Assembly (NCBI GenBank): GCA_964058805.1
Contig: CAXKVV010000103.1
Span: forward strand, 1-42,883
Direction of reading: 5' to 3'
DNA: 42,883 bases
Source: Schoenoplectus triqueter
Lineage: Eukaryota > Streptophyta > Magnoliopsida > Poales > Cyperaceae
A program made the translations under genes and the position numbers. This document shows positions 10,101-23,577 of the stretch, in pieces. The notes beneath the pieces were generated by a model that was not told where the DNA came from, did no database searches, and saw only the letters and a list, made by a program, of their open reading frames with translations. The stretch's first letter is position 1, and every line of letters starts with the position of its first letter.

Positions 10101-12375
10101 GGACTTTTAAATTTCTGGGCCTTATTTACCTACTAATAGTACTAATTTATTTGAGTTGATTAAAGCAGATTTGTCGGCCCAAGAACAATTTGTTTAGCCT
10201 TCTAGTCTAAATTAATGTAAATGGGTCAAATTCCTTCTCCTATCAATAATCCTAGCCCCATGTTCTTTAGTTATATTTTTTTTGCCCAAATCATACTCAA
10301 ATCAGCCCATAACTCTAAGTTCAATCAATTTTCCAAGTTGTATTTATTTTTCTGCCACATAGTCCAACCCCCAACAAATTTGCAAGGAACAACCAATAAG
10401 CACAGAAGTGAATCAGCACAACGACTCAGTACAGGAGATAGGGTCAGATAGGCCAACACAAGTCAAATCTCAGCATCACACATAAACCAACTAACAAGCA
10501 GTACCCTCATCCAAACAGCCCAGATAGAAAAAAAAATCCAACACTCATCATAGACTACTAAATAACAGAACAAACCAAATCAGATAAGGAAATTTAGGGA
10601 ACGGTCTGAGCAAGCTTAGTATTAGGATCCCCAAAATAGATATCAATAAACCAGGCAACAGGAAGGGTACATCAACACAAGCAAAAATAATCAGATAAGG
10701 GCACACCAGCTACATTACAAACAGCCACAGAATTCCAGTTTAAAAGGGACAACAATTTTACCAGCATTCACAATAATATTATTAGGAACCAAAGTAGGGC
10801 CAGCACCAGCAGGACTCAAATAGGCAAACATTTCAAACCAGTACACCCAACTCAAACAGGAGGGAGGTACCTTGTTTCACTGGTACCCAAATAGTAATAG
10901 GATATGAAGGATCAGTTAAGGCCCAGTTAAACCAACAACACAGCACACAAGAGAACCAACACAATAACAGAACCCGGTACCAGAAACCACTGCCAACAAA
11001 GAGGGGCACCATCTAATAAGTGTCAAAACCCCATAAATTCTCACCATACTAACAGATCAAGAGCATCATCCAGTATAAACGAGGCGCAATAGCAAGGCTC
11101 GAAGGCCAAACAATCAAACAAGCAAGCATCACAAAGCAATCAAAACATCTCGGGTGCAAGCCCAGCTCTGGACCACACCCAAACATAGGGTGGATCACAA
11201 AACCAGATGGCACCTCCCATGAAATCAACCACAACAGGGGTTCTAGTATTTACCAGAAGATATAATGAGCCAGAGGACAGAAGTGAAACAGGGTCAATAG
11301 AGGTGTGTAGAGCTCCCACTCGAAATAGCCCGGCCACCACCACTCTTCCCCCTTTGAAATTTTCTTCCCTTAACTATCTGTTCTTATCAAATTCAGAATT
11401 TTCTTTTTGTATTTCAGATTCTCAGCACATGAGAGCAGCGGAAAAATAAGGGGGAAGAGCGGCGCACGCACAGGCGGTATATATATATAAAGGGGGTTAG
11501 GTCAGGGCAGCAAGTGGCCAAGTGGGCTAACAAAGGTCATTAGGAAGTGACAGGGTTCACGGCTGACGGGACAGCCAGCGCAGGCTCAACAAGGAGCAAG
11601 AGGACGGAAGAACCTAGGGTTGCAGAAAACCCCTCGTCCGAGGGAGAGAAACCAAATTAGAGTCGGTAAAGCAAAGAACGCAAGAGAGAAAAAGGGCGAA
11701 ACAAGAGGGAGAGAGAGAGAGCGGCGCCATAATGGCGAAGAGACAGGAAAGGGATGGGGAAAAGAAAAACTCGGCGGGGTAATGAATGAGAGAGGGAGAG
11801 GGGCGCCATAATGGCGAAGGGACCGAAGGGACGGGGGAGAGCGGGAGAGAAGAAAGAGAGAGAAGAGGGGTAATAAATGCGGCGTTTATTGAAGAGAGAG
11901 AGTGAACGGAATGGATTTTCTGTGACCGAGGCTTGCGGCCATTTGTGTGGCAAAGTTTTAAGTTTTGAATTAACGGTAAATTAATTATTACAAAGGGTAT
12001 CTAAATAGGCATTCATAATGCGGCTCACGAACTTTAAAATTTTGTGCTAAATTATGTTATCTAACTTGGTTGATTTATTACTTATTTCAAACTTAATGTT
12101 TATTCGTATTAAATTTTTGTTTTCAGTTCCTTTAGTCAAATTTAAAATTTTAGTTTGCATCATCTAAATTTTGTGGGTCAATGATAATTAAACGGTTTAT
12201 TTACCTAATTGGTATATATTATATTTACCCATATATATATATAAAATTTTATTTTCTTCCTTGTTGAGTTAAGAAATTTATTTATTTATGTTAAGTTAAT
12301 TTTGATCATTGTCAGAATTTAATAAATTTTAACTTTTTTGACCATTAATGCCAAATTAAAATCTACAGTTTGACA
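7154..12375 (-). repeat. 3' LTR (5,222 bp) of the full-length Ty3/gypsy element
   Basis: On the plus strand it runs from TGTCACACCC to CAGTTTGACA. The composition is mosaic: GC-rich islands (about 7154-7570, 7850-8040, 8100-8330, 8490-8690, 9040-9180, 11580-11950) lie in AT-rich DNA. It has a 10-bp perfect hairpin at 7204-7229, a duplicated 40-bp GGGCGCCACCAGCG repeat near 7855-7950, two GGGAGCCT..GCATCCCG repeats at 8150-8275 and AT-rich TAGAGAAATTGATT motifs at 9460-9640. The short ORFs in it are not known proteins. Confidence 0.96.
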
Positions 12376-12377
12376 AT

Positions 12378-12389
12378 TCTCCCCCCCTT
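12378..12389 (-). other. polypurine tract
   Basis: In minus sense AAGGGGGGGAGAA lies directly upstream of the 3' LTR terminus (TGTCAAACTG), the position expected for the plus-strand DNA primer of an LTR retrotransposon. It sits about 30 bases beyond the gag-pol stop codon. Confidence 0.9.
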
Positions 12390-12418
12390 AAAATAAGTTT
12401 CGTCCTCGAAACAAGAAC

Positions 12419-15400
12419 TCACGTCATGAAAATCTCAGGGTGGCTCTCGCGCATCTCGCTCTCTAGCTCCCAGGTAGCCTCTCGTGGCGAATGATGCTCC
12501 CACTGCACGAGAACTCGAGGAATGGATCGTCTCCGGAGCTGGGTCACCTGTGTGTCTAGTATGCGAATCGGTCGCTCCCTGTAAGATAAATTCGGCTCCA
12601 CATGAAGAGGCTCGACCTCCAAGATGTGGGAAGGGTCGGATACGTAACGTCTCAACTGTGATACATGGAAAACATTGTGCACGCCAGCGAGCGAAGGCGG
12701 CAGAGCGAGCCGATATGCCGAAGGTCCAACTCGCTCGAGGATCAGGAACGGTCCAATGTATCGTGGTGCGAGCTTCCCCTTGACTCCGAACCTCATAACG
12801 CCCTTGGTGGGCGAGACTCTCAACAAAGCGTGCTCGCCCACGGTCAGCTGGAAATCGCGTCTCTTGGGATCCGCGTAACGTCTCTGTCGGTCCTGTGCTG
12901 CGCGTAAACGCTCGTGGATCAACCTAACGGTGGCATGACTCTCGTTGATCATCTCGGATGTCGTAGGCTCGTATGTGCCGGCGGGTCCCCAACATACGGG
13001 AGTACGTACTGGCTGTCCGTAAAGCGCCTCAAAAGGGGACATGCCGATCGAAGCGTGATAGCTGCTGTTATACGCGAACTCCGATAAACTGAGGTGCAAC
13101 TCCCAATCTCCACTCATCGTGAGTGCGCAGGCGCGTAGCATATCCTCAAGAGTCTGGATCGTACGCTCGGACTGTCCGTCGGTCTGTGGATGGAAGGCGG
13201 TGCTGAAACTGAGCGTCGTCCCGAGGGCCTCCTGGAATCTGCCCCAAAATCGAGACGTAAAGCGTGGGTCACGATCAGAGACGATCCGCGTCGGCACTCC
13301 GTGATGTCGGTACTGCCATGCTAAGTACAATCTCCCCATGTCCTCGGCCGATGTCCCTAATCGAAAGGGAATGAAGTGTGCGACCTTGGTAAGCGTGTCG
13401 ACTATAACCCAAACTGCGTTGTGCCCCAGTCGCGTCCGGGGTAGTCCCGTCACAAAATCCATCGTGATGATGTCGAACTTGCGCTGTGACTTAGGTAGGG
13501 GCTGTATCAGGCCAGCCGGCCTCTTGCGGTCGGCCTTAACCTTCTGACATACGAGACACCTAGCCACGTATTGGGCTATCTCCCGGTGCATCTTCTTCCA
13601 CCAGAAATGTCTCTTGAGGGTCTGATACATCTTGGTCTCACCTGGATGGATAGCGTATCCTGAATCGTGGGCCTCTGTCAAGATCTTGCCCTTGAGATCC
13701 GGGTCCTTGGGTACGCACAAGCGATCGTCAAATAGAAGAGCTCCATCGTCAGCTATGTGGAAACGCGGCGCGGCGCCCTGAGGTACACTAGCGATGTACT
13801 TCGCCAAAAGTGGATCGGAAGGCTGTGCGAGTCGTATCTCATCTCGTAACGTGGGCCGGATGGACAATGGCGCTGCCGTGGCGACCTCGATCGGGGTAGA
13901 GGTGGATGGTGCATCCGCGACAGTCATGACGAGATCCAGTCGTCGCATGTCCTCAATCAACTGGTGCTGCTCGGTGATCAGAGTCGCAAGGTTCGCGCTA
14001 CTCTTGCGACTCAAGGCGTCAGCCACTACATTGGCCTTGCCGGGGTGATAAAGGATCTCCAGCTCGTAATCCTTCATCAACTCCAGCCACCGCCTCTGCC
14101 TCAAGTTGAGCTCCTTCTGCGTGAAAACATACTTGAGGCTCTTATGATCTGTGAAGATCTTGCACTTCGCTCCATAGAGGTAATGACGCCAGATCTTCAA
14201 TGCGAAGATCACGGCGGCCAACTCCAAATCGTGAGTCGGATAGTTCCTCTCATGGGTCTTAAGCTGTCGTGATGCGTAGGCAATGACGTGCCCCTCCTGC
14301 ATCAAGACACACCCAAGTCCAAGCCGGGATGCATCGGTATAGACCGAATACTCCGTGTCGGGCACCGGCATGGCTAGAATGGGTGCAGAGACGAGACGTC
14401 TCTTGAGCTCCTCGAAGCTCTGCTGTCGCTCGGGAGTCCACTCAAACTTGACTCCCTTCTGCAACAGCTGGGTCAATGGTGCGGCGAGTACGGAGAATCC
14501 CTCTACGAATCGCCGGTAGTACCCAGCGAGTCCTAAGAAACTACGTACCTCAGTCTGAGTCGTAGGGGGTCTCCACTCTGTGATCGCCGAAATCTTCTGC
14601 GGGTCCACCGCAAGTCCATCCCTAGATATAATGTGTCCAAGGAATCCGACCTGCTCGAGCCAAAACTCGCACTTCGAGAGCTTGGCATATAGCTTATGCT
14701 CTCTCAACCGCTGCAGAGTCAGTCTCAGATGGTGCGCGTGCTCGTCCCGGCTACGCGAATAGATGAGTATATCGTCAATAAAGACTACTACGAACTGGTC
14801 TAGATAGTCTGAGAACACCCTATGCATAAGGCTCATGAAATACGCGGGGGCGTTCGTCAAACCAAATGACATAACTAAAAACTCGTAGTGACCGTATCGC
14901 GTACGGAAAGCAGTCTTCGGGACGTCACCGGCCCTAATGGTCAGCTGATGGTATCCAGATCGTAGATCGATCTTGGAAAATACCTGTGAACCCTGTAGCT
15001 GATCAAACAGGTCATCGATACGAGGTATCGGATACCTGTTGGGCACTGTGACCTTGTTGAGCTCCCTATAGTCTATGCACAGACGTAGGGTGCCGTCCTT
15101 CTTGCGGACGAACAAGACCGGAGCACCCCAAGGGGAGGTACTCGGGCGTATAAATCCCTTCTCCAATAACTCCTCCAACTGAATCTTCAGCTCCCGTAGC
15201 TCTGCGGGTGCCATCCGGTATGGGGCGCGTGCGACGGGCGTCGTGCCCGGCTGAAGCTCGATGCAGAACTCCACGTCACGTGGCGGCGGTAAGCCGGGTA
15301 GCTCGTCCGGAAAGACGTCGGGATACTCTCTCGCAACGGGAACGGTCGATATATCCACCTCCTTGGCGTCCGTAACTGCAACAGACGCCAGGTAATACTC

Positions 15401-17236
15401 GCATCCCGCTGACATGAGATGCTTTGCCTGAAGGGCGGATATAATTGGCACTCTCGTACCTGGCTTCTTCCCTCGGAAATAAAAAGGCTCTGACGTCTCG
15501 TCACCGAACCTCACACTACGTCGCTCGCAGTCAACTACGGCGCGGTGTCGCGTCAACCAATCGAGTCCTAAAAGTACGTCGAAGTCTCGCATGTCGAGGA
15601 CGGTAAGGTCTACTACTAGGTCCCTACCCGCAATCCTAACCAAACGTCCGCGACAGACCCGGTCGACGATAACGGTCCTCCCGAGTGGCGTCTGTACCTC
15701 CATGGCTCGCGTCCTAATCTCGGTAGGCCACTCGCGTGACGCGATGAATAGTGATGAAACGAATGAATGACTAGCCCCCGTATCTATAAGTACAAAAGCA
15801 GGGCTGTCAGAGATGTACACCATACCTGCAATGAGCTCGGCATCGACGGGATCCTCATAGCACGGCTGCTCCACATCCATCTCTGGTGCGGTCTCGTCGG
15901 CAACAACCGCATGAACCCGAGCAATAGGGCGAGCCGTCTGTCCTCGTCCTCCGCCTCGAGGCGGGGTAGATGATCCACGTCCTCCTGCTGGTCGAGAAGG
16001 CCCCGGTGTGGCTCCCGGGGTCGGTCGGGAACCTCTGAATGGGCAGTCGGGTGCCCAGTGTCCCGGCTGCTGGCACGAATGACATACTCCGGGGCGAGGT
16101 CTCGGCGGGGCATGCTGGGGTCTCGGCGGGTACTGCTGGGATCTCTGCGGGTACGGCTGGTACCTCTGTGGGTGCAACGGGGGCCTACGGGGTGGTACGG
16201 GTGTAGGGGGTCGCGGCGGAGGGAGCGAGGTGGAGGCTCCCTCGAAACGGGGTCGGATGTTGCGGGCCGCAGCCCGCGCTCCAATAAGGCTCTCCTGGTA
16301 CTCGGCCTTATCCATCAGAAACTCCACCGAAGTACCAGGGTAGATGTCGAGGACACTAGCCAGAGCCGGCTGAAGTCCTCGAATAAATCGGGCTCGGCGT
16401 CGCGCTGGATCCGCGACTAGCTCGGGTGCGTAACGAGAGAGTCGAATGAATAACTCTCCATACTGACGAGCTGTCCGAGAACCCTGTGTCCGCGTCTCGA
16501 ACCTGTATCGGAGCACAGATAACTGGTGCTCTCCCATGAAGCGAGCCCTAAATATGTCGGAGAAACGCTCCCACGACATGGCTCGAACTCCACCCTCAAA
16601 CTGAGGCTCCTGGGAGGTCCACCAGTGGCGAGCGTCGCGATCCAATAGAGTGGTCGCTAGCTCGGCCATGTAGGCCTCGGGAGTACGCGAGAGACGAAAA
16701 GTGACCTGCACTGCTGCAAGCCACTCCTCAGCAGCGTCGTACCCGCCGCTGCCATCATACCGGGGTGTATGATGGCGCTCAAACTCCCGTAACGCAGAGA
16801 CAAACGGATCCTGTGTCGTCTGTCCCGCAGCGCTCGCCTGAGTGGTAAACTGCGCCAGCCCAGAAAAGAAAGCCTGCATGAGCTGGGCCGGGTCAGTCCC
16901 GGGGGTGAATACAATAGGCTGCGGCGGGGCCGCAGGCTGTGGCGGATCCACAGGTGACGGGGTACTGCGAGCCGCTCTGCGCGTGTGGGTCCCGGGGGAA
17001 GTGATCGGGGGAGACAATGGAGACGGGGTAACCCGCTCATCAGAGGCGTGCGGGCGGTGCGTGGAACTGGCAGTATCGTGGGCCACATGACCCTCACTCG
17101 TACGTGGGCGTGAGGGCTGTGGGTCTGGTGGAGGAAGCCCTAAACGGGCCTGAGCACGGGTGCGAGGGGGATCGCGTCCCCCGGTGAAGGAACGGGTCAT
17201 GACTGTAGAAGGGAATGTCTGCACAGAAAATAACAC
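12419..17236 (-). CDS. Ty3/gypsy gag-pol polyprotein, intact, 1,605 aa
   Basis: A single open frame encodes capsid/nucleocapsid and all the enzymes for reverse transcription and integration. Seen in order: a Pro-rich N-terminus; gag core ~140-320; zinc knuckle C385-C388-H393-C398; aspartic protease with DTGA at 485; reverse transcriptase ~660-870 with FIDD at 819-822; and RNase H with D968, E1005, D1030 and D1073. The integrase has H1190, H1197, C1227, C1230 and catalytic D1260, D1321, E1357 (35 residues between the last two). A chromodomain-like tail at ~1555-1603 contains [14 protein letters not shown]. Domain order PR-RT-RH-IN defines Ty3/gypsy; the tail and its QLRRRSIP lead-in resemble the Tekay/Del chromovirus lineage. 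Translation may begin at the first Met (17236) or Met13 (17200). All catalytic residues are present and no break is seen. Confidence 0.97.
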   Translation of the reverse strand: MLFSVQTFPSTVMTRSFTGGRDPPRTRAQARLGLPPPDPQPSRPRTSEGHVAHDTASSTHRPHASDERVTPSPLSPPITSPGTHTRRAARSTPSPVDPPQPAAPPQPIVFTPGTDPAQLMQAFFSGLAQFTTQASAAGQTTQDPFVSALREFERHHTPRYDGSGGYDAAEEWLAAVQVTFRLSRTPEAYMAELATTLLDRDARHWWTSQEPQFEGGVRAMSWERFSDIFRARFMGEHQLSVLRYRFETRTQGSRTARQYGELFIRLSRYAPELVADPARRRARFIRGLQPALASVLDIYPGTSVEFLMDKAEYQESLIGARAAARNIRPRFEGASTSLPPPRPPTPVPPRRPPLHPQRYQPYPQRSQQYPPRPQHAPPRPRPGVCHSCQQPGHWAPDCPFRGSRPTPGATPGPSRPAGGRGSSTPPRGGGRGQTARPIARVHAVVADETAPEMDVEQPCYEDPVDAELIAGMVYISDSPAFVLIDTGASHSFVSSLFIASREWPTEIRTRAMEVQTPLGRTVIVDRVCRGRLVRIAGRDLVVDLTVLDMRDFDVLLGLDWLTRHRAVVDCERRSVRFGDETSEPFYFRGKKPGTRVPIISALQAKHLMSAGCEYYLASVAVTDAKEVDISTVPVAREYPDVFPDELPGLPPPRDVEFCIELQPGTTPVARAPYRMAPAELRELKIQLEELLEKGFIRPSTSPWGAPVLFVRKKDGTLRLCIDYRELNKVTVPNRYPIPRIDDLFDQLQGSQVFSKIDLRSGYHQLTIRAGDVPKTAFRTRYGHYEFLVMSFGLTNAPAYFMSLMHRVFSDYLDQFVVVFIDDILIYSRSRDEHAHHLRLTLQRLREHKLYAKLSKCEFWLEQVGFLGHIISRDGLAVDPQKISAITEWRPPTTQTEVRSFLGLAGYYRRFVEGFSVLAAPLTQLLQKGVKFEWTPERQQSFEELKRRLVSAPILAMPVPDTEYSVYTDASRLGLGCVLMQEGHVIAYASRQLKTHERNYPTHDLELAAVIFALKIWRHYLYGAKCKIFTDHKSLKYVFTQKELNLRQRRWLELMKDYELEILYHPGKANVVADALSRKSSANLATLITEQHQLIEDMRRLDLVMTVADAPSTSTPIEVATAAPLSIRPTLRDEIRLAQPSDPLLAKYIASVPQGAAPRFHIADDGALLFDDRLCVPKDPDLKGKILTEAHDSGYAIHPGETKMYQTLKRHFWWKKMHREIAQYVARCLVCQKVKADRKRPAGLIQPLPKSQRKFDIITMDFVTGLPRTRLGHNAVWVIVDTLTKVAHFIPFRLGTSAEDMGRLYLAWQYRHHGVPTRIVSDRDPRFTSRFWGRFQEALGTTLSFSTAFHPQTDGQSERTIQTLEDMLRACALTMSGDWELHLSLSEFAYNSSYHASIGMSPFEALYGQPVRTPVCWGPAGTYEPTTSEMINESHATVRLIHERLRAAQDRQRRYADPKRRDFQLTVGEHALLRVSPTKGVMRFGVKGKLAPRYIGPFLILERVGPSAYRLALPPSLAGVHNVFHVSQLRRYVSDPSHILEVEPLHVEPNLSYRERPIRILDTQVTQLRRRSIPRVLVQWEHHSPREATWELESEMRESHPEIFMT

Positions 17237-17516
17237 AAGGACAGTAAGTAAATCGCGCTAACACTATCATTCCTTTTATTATAAATGATGTATAAACTTG
17301 GTTTATTATGTAGTTCATGTGTCACGTTCGGGTAATGGGATCCATGGGACAGCGAAATTTCGCCCCTTAGTGCGTATCGCGTGCCCCGTCTTTCCTAGAC
17401 CTACCCCTCACAAACCTATGTCAAGTACATATTATTATTTGTTTATTTATTCGTCTTCACGGGATTTTTGGATGTTACCATAGCATGATTTATATGAAAT
17501 CAGAGTATAAATTCAC

Positions 17517-17528
17517 GCTCTGATACCA
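17517..17528 (-). other. primer-binding site for initiator methionine tRNA
   Basis: In minus sense TGGTATCAGAGC lies 8 bases after the 5' LTR end. It matches the complement of the 3' end of plant initiator Met tRNA, the usual primer for many plant LTR elements. Confidence 0.93.
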
Positions 17529-17536
17529 CCGAAGGA

Positions 17537-20500
17537 TGTCACACCCCAGAAATAAATTGAACGGATTAGGGGTGCTAATCCCGCCACGTACGCACGACGA
17601 GACGTGCGTACGAAAGGCTATGTGAATAAAAATTACAGTAAATCCCAGAATAAACAAAATAATAATAATAATACAAAACAAAACAGTCCAGAATATACAG
17701 ATAAATACAACGCCAGACACCGGCGGGCTAACACCATCGGAATGGGTAGCAAAATCTCTCAAATAAAACCCAAAGAAAGAAATCAAAAACCCGATGCCCA
17801 ATAAGCCCTAATCAACTACCCGCCTCACTGTGCTGATGCGGCGAAGCACCTCTGATATCACGCAGGACTGCTGCACCTAGCACTCTCATCAAAACTCGAG
17901 CCCATACCTGTAAACCTGGATCCCACAACCACCGTGGAAACGTGAGTAATTTTAAAAATTACTCAGTACGGATTTAGATCCAGCCTTAAGATTTGATCTT
18001 CTTTCCTAGACTGGACCCAAATACCGATACCGAATTTAAATGCAATGAATTATTTTAATATATGTTAATCTATTATTATTTTATACCTTTCGGACACCTC
18101 TACATGAATGACATGAAATGACAATTAACCCCGAAATAGAAAATCTGTGGAAATAGTAATATAATACAAAATATAAGGTACGAGAAGACAAACACCCGAA
18201 ATAAATATCCCAATTTGCAAATCACCAGATCTATCCCAAGCGGGCGCCACCAGCGTCCCAACTTACGAACTTGGGCCTTGCCTAAGCGGGCGCCACCAGC
18301 GACCCAACTTACGAACTTAGGACTTTATGTTTATGCGGCGCCAATGCCGCATAAACGGCAATTCGGGCTCCCGAGGCGCTAACGCCCTAGGAGAGTGAGC
18401 GTGCATAAGCACGTACTCTGGTCTGCTAAATCTGATAATTCACCTTACAAAATAAAAACAAACGGATAATTATGTCTTCAGTTGCCATATCGCCAAAGGA
18501 GATATCTACTCGTGAATTAACAAATCGAAATCAAATGGGAGCCTACACTGTACCAACCAAGGGTCAGAGGACCGCATCCCGTAAAAGTATCAAAACGAAA
18601 TATAACAAATGGGAGCCTGCACTGTGCCCACTAAGGCCAGTGGACCGCATCCCGACTTTCTCTGTACCAACTACGGGCCAAAGGAGAAAGCCCTTCGGAC
18701 AATATTAGGATCCTAAATACGCCGGATAAATATAATAATATAATATCACGAACTAGATTCCAGTCTCGGATATGGCCGCCCACACTAAACACTGAAGTAC
18801 ACGGTATCCTAAAACGCTCAAATTTGGATTAAAAATTTAATCATATTAAGAATAATAAAAATATAATATTGATCAAAGAAAAACACTCCGACACAGCCGA
18901 AACCGCCAAATGACGGGATCGGTGGATAATCCGACAGGCACAGATGCGCAATACATATACAGACCGGTGGGTCCCACGGGCCTATGGGTCACCGTACGTA
19001 ACCACAACGGTCTGGTTATGCAAGGCAACTTAGACTGGGAATTACCCGGTCCGCCTCTCAGCACTCCCATGCATTTAATGCATGATTAACTACCTAGCTA
19101 AATTAATAATTAGTAATAGTAATAATATTTTCCTAATAAATATAATCTACAACTTGAATTATTTAATTCTATCTGATCCTACCTCGGGACTATTTCCCGA
19201 ATCCTACTCCTATCCTGTCTACGTGCAATATGACATGATATGACATGCGAATGCGGGTATGTCTCGAATATGCTGGTCAATTTACCGGATGCAGATGACA
19301 AGTCAATTTTGGTCTCTAATCAAAGTTTGGTCGAAAGTACCGCAATTCAGATTTATTTTAAAAACAGTTTTAATTTCGGTTTGGATTCCTAATTCTAAAG
19401 AGAGAAAATCAAATCCCAGGAAACCGTACCTGGGAGTGCTGGTGAGGATCGTGGAGTCGCTCTACTCCGGAGGTAGAACACCGGCCTCGGGGTCGGTGTC
19501 CGCGTACGTTTGGTCGGGAATGACCTCGTACTCCGCGAGAGGATCCGAGTCGACTGTATCACCTAATTTAATTTAAATTAGATATTTATTAGTTTTAATT
19601 TTGATTTACTTTATAATTAATAATTAAATTTGATTGATAATTAAATTAAGCGTTTGTTCGGGTTTGTCGTCTTTCCTTGAAAATTTCGGCAACATTTCTG
19701 CAGTATTTACGCGGTGTCGGGAATTTTAGTTGCTCGCGTATCGATCCATTAAGTTATGTTTATCGTTTCTTGATCGCTTTTATACGTTCATCCCTTATTT
19801 TACATTTCGAGGTTATGGATTTAATTATTACATCAATTTATTTGAAATAGAGAAATTGATTAATATGTAATATATTTAGTATTATCCTTATTAATTTAAT
19901 TTAGATAAATTTATTAATATATATATATATATATTATAAATCAATTAAAATAGAGAAATTGATTAATAGATATTTATATATATATATTAATTAATGTTAT
20001 TCAGTTATTAAAATAGAGAAATTGATTTATATATATTCTATATGATAAATTTTTATTATACTTTATTTATTACTTAAAATCCCCAATTACTTATATTATT
20101 TTCTTTAATTATATTTTATTTTATAGGTTAATGTTATTTTCATTAATTAGAGAATATATATATTATATAAAACTAGAATTTAAAAGAAAATAAAATTAAA
20201 AATAAAAATGGCAATTAAAGGAAGAAAAATAATTTAAACTTAAATTTAAGTTACATATTTTTATCTATTTAAATGTGTTGGTGTTTTAATGTTCGGGATC
20301 ATACGCTGACTACCAAATCATTGGTGCCAATGCACCGATATCCCGAATCGGGGGCAGTCAGGGAATATAATCATTTCCCGATCTTTAAGTTTACGTGATT
20401 AGTCTATGGATACCGCCGAACCTTTCGGGGCGGCTTCCAATTTAATTAATCCAATTTTTAATTTTATCACTTTTATTTTCTTAGGACTTTTAAATTTCTG

Positions 20501-22758
20501 GGCCTTATTTACCTACTAATAGTACTAATTTATTTGAGTTGATTAAAGCAGATTTGTCGGCCCAAGAACAATTTGTTTAGCCTTCTAGTCTAAATTAATG
20601 TAAATGGGTCAAATTCCTTCTCCTATCAATAATCCTAGCCCCATGTTCTTTAGTTATATTTTTTTTGCCCAAATCATACTCAAATCAGCCCATAACTCTA
20701 AGTTCAATCAATTTTCCAAGTTGTATTTATTTTTCTGCCACATAGTCCAACCCCCAACAAATTTGCAAGGAACAACCAATAAGCACAGAAGTGAATCAGC
20801 ACAACGACTCAGTACAGGAGATAGGGTCAGATAGGCCAACACAAGTCAAATCTCAGCATCACACATAAACCAACTAACAAGCAGTACCCTCATCCAAACA
20901 GCCCAGATAGAAAAAAAAATCCAACACTCATCATAGACTACTAAATAACAGAACAAACCAAATCAGATAAGGAAATTTAGGGAACGGTCTGAGCAAGCTT
21001 AGTATTAGGATCCCCAAAATAGATATCAATAAACCAGGCAACAGGAAGGGTACATCAACACAAGCAAAAATAATCAGATAAGGGCACACCAGCTACATTA
21101 CAAACAGCCACAGAATTCCAGTTTAAAAGGGACAACAATTTTACCAGCATTCACAATAATATTATTAGGAACCAAAGTAGGGCCAGCACCAGCAGGACTC
21201 AAATAGGCAAACATTTCAAACCAGTACACCCAACTCAAACAGGAGGGAGGTACCTTGTTTCACTGGTACCCAAATAGTAATAGGATATGAAGGATCAGTT
21301 AAGGCCCAGTTAAACCAACAACACAGCACACAAGAGAACCAACACAATAACAGAACCCGGTACCAGAAACCACTGCCAACAAAGAGGGGCACCATCTAAT
21401 AAGTGTCAAAACCCCATAAATTCTCACCATACTAACAGATCAAGAGCATCATCCAGTATAAACGAGGCGCAATAGCAAGGCTCGAAGGCCAAACAATCAA
21501 ACAAGCAAGCATCACAAAGCAATCAAAACATCTCGGGTGCAAGCCCAGCTCTGGACCACACCCAAACATAGGGTGGATCACAAAACCAGATGGCACCTCC
21601 CATGAAATCAACCACAACAGGGGTTCTAGTATTTACCAGAAGATATAATGAGCCAGAGGACAGAAGTGAAACAGGGTCAATAGAGGTGTGTAGAGCTCCC
21701 ACTCGAAATAGCCCGGCCACCACCACTTTTCCCCCTTTGAAATTTTCTTCCCTTAACTATCTGTTCTTATCAAATTCAGAATTTTCTTTTTGTATTTCAG
21801 ATTCTCAGCACATGAGAGCAGCGGAAAAATAAGGGGGAAGAGCGGCGCACGCACAGGCGGTATATATATATAAAGGGGGTTAGGTCAGGGCAGCAAGTGG
21901 CCAAGTGGGCTAACAAAGGTCATTAGGAAGTGACAGGGTTCACGGCTGACGGGACAGCCAGCGCAGGCTCAACAAGGAGCAAGAGGACGGAAGAACCTAG
22001 GGTTGCAGAAAACCCCTCGTCCGAGGGAGAGAAACCAAATTAGAGTCGGTAAAGCAAAGAACGCAAGAGAGAAAAAGGGCGAAACAAGAGGGAGAGAGAG
22101 AGAGCGGCGCCATAATGGCGAAGAGACAGGAAAGGGATGGGGAAAAGAAAAACTCGGCGGGGTAATGAATGAGAGAGGGAGAGGGGCGCCATAATGGCGA
22201 AGGGACCGAAGGGACGGGGGAGAGCGGGAGAGAAGAAAGAGAGAGAAGAGGGGTAATAAATGCGGCGTTTATTGAAGAGAGAGAGTGAACGGAATGGATT
22301 TTCTGTGACCGAGGCTTGCGGCCATTTGTGTGGCAAAGTTTTAAGTTTTGAATTAACGGTAAATTAATTATTACAAAGGGTATCTAAATAGGCATTCATA
22401 ATGCGGCTCACGAACTTTAAAATTTTGTGCTAAATTATGTTATCTAACTTGGTTGATTTATTACTTATTTCAAACTTAATGTTTATTCGTATTAAATTTT
22501 TGTTTTCAGTTCCTTTAGTCAAATTTAAAATTTTAGTTTGCATCATCTAAATTTTGTGGGTCAATGATAATTAAACGGTTTATTTACCTAATTGGTATAT
22601 ATTATATTTACCCATATATATATATAAAATTTTATTTTCTTCCTTGTTGAGTTAAGAAATTTATTTATTTATGTTAAGTTAATTTTGATCATTGTCAGAA
22701 TTTAATAAATTTTAACTTTTTTGACCATTAATGCCATATTAAAATCTACAGTTTGACA
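17537..22758 (-). repeat. 5' LTR (5,222 bp) of the full-length Ty3/gypsy element
   Basis: A direct repeat of 7154-12375 with constant offset 10,383 and three substitutions found. It supplies the promoter for the element. By position of the TATA-like tract, U3 would be roughly 0.9 kb and R plus U5 more than 4 kb, which is inference. It carries the same mosaic of GC islands and AT-rich motif arrays as the 3' LTR. Confidence 0.96.
21861..21874 (-). promoter_or_regulatory. candidate LTR TATA box
   Basis: In minus sense TTTATATATATATA is followed by GC-rich then pyrimidine-rich DNA, downstream of a long CT-rich tract (GA-rich on plus, about 21980-22290). The same site in the 3' LTR is 11478-11491. 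It is the best TATA match beside GC-rich DNA in the LTR, so transcription could start near 21830; untested. Confidence 0.4.
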
Positions 22759-22763
22759 CTCAG
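22759..22763. repeat. target-site duplication CTCAG, right copy
   Basis: CTCAG follows the TTTGACA terminus directly and matches the copy at 7149-7153 exactly. Confidence 0.95.
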
Positions 22764-23142
22764 TTTGTACCCAGAGCTGCTGTTATCCCCAACTTGCACC
22801 CAGGATTGCTCTGATCAAATCTCAGCCTTTGATTAATCTATTTAATCTGCCTTTATTTTCCCTGAATTTATTCTGATAGCTCCACTTATCCAAAAATCAT
22901 GAAAATTTCACCAAAAATCCCTAAATTCATGATGATCATCCCTGTAATTTTTAATTCCATTTTTACCCCTCCTTCTCTGGATTAAAAATTCTTTTATTCA
23001 TAAAACCCTATTATTCTTTATGAATTAATCCCTGATCTCAATTGTAGCTCAATGTCTCTGCCAATTATCTCCCTTTTGCAGAAACCACCCTAACTAAATA
23101 CCAATTAGACTTATATTGATATCCATTAGGGCTTGATTTGAT

Positions 23143-23370
23143 CAAATGCTGACTACTTATCAGCAATTGATACAAATCTAGACTTGATCAGATGGTTGCT
23201 CCCAGCTTTAGCACCTGATCAGTCTTGTGAAATTGACTTTCAATCCCTTAACATGAGGGTGACTTGGTCAAAGAACTGACTACTTATCAGTAATTGACAC
23301 AAATCAAAGCATGGTTAGGTGGTTGCTCGCAGCTTTGGCACCAGGTCAGCCTTGAAAGCAAAATCACATT
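23143..23370. repeat. tandem duplication, ~125-bp unit
   Basis: Starting near 23150 and again near 23275, the order CTGACTACTTATCAG, ATTGAYACAAATC, GGTGGTTGCTC / GATGGTTGCTC, CAGCTTTRGCACC and TCAGYCTTG is repeated with moderate divergence. No coding signal. Confidence 0.7.
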
Positions 23371-23577
23371 TGGAATTTCTCATAACTAGTTGCATCAAAA
23401 TGCTAGCTTGGCATTGACATCATTTCATGTAGTGTAGGGATTATACTGCTTCAGCTCCTTTCTAGGGTTAGCTTCAAAGGCAGATTTCTAGGGTTCAATT
23501 CTGACCCTCTTCAATAGGTCACTGAGGTGTGGGGTCCACCTGTCAGTGAAAATGGTCACATGGGTGACTCATCAGAT

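Larger units (their letters stand above)
7154..22758 (-). mobile_element. complete Ty3/gypsy (Tekay/Del-like chromovirus) LTR retrotransposon, 15.6 kb
   Basis: The element has two direct 5,222-bp LTRs (7154-12375 and 17537-22758) and a 5.2-kb internal region. It has a PBS complementary to initiator Met tRNA, a polypurine tract, TG..CA termini and a 5-bp target duplication. Coding sense is minus, so the 5' LTR is the right-hand one. The LTRs have equal length with no indel. I found three substitutions, at 9069/19452 (C/T), 11345/21728 (C/T) and 12354/22737 (A/T). That is about 0.06% divergence, implying an insertion tens of thousands of years old at usual plant rates. Gag-pol has no frameshift or stop, so the copy could be autonomous. 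The LTRs are exceptionally long and outweigh the coding part two to one. Confidence 0.97.

Noticed and set aside
11480..11960. ORFs in GA-rich LTR sequence (Arg/Glu- or Leu/Ser-rich)
   Set aside because: Low-complexity GAGAGAG/CTCTCTC composition, repeated in both LTRs; no protein family features.
12484..16420. Numerous plus-strand ORFs and other-frame minus-strand ORFs inside gag-pol
   Set aside because: All lie within the intact 1,605-aa frame and are antisense or alternate-frame shadows caused by high GC content.
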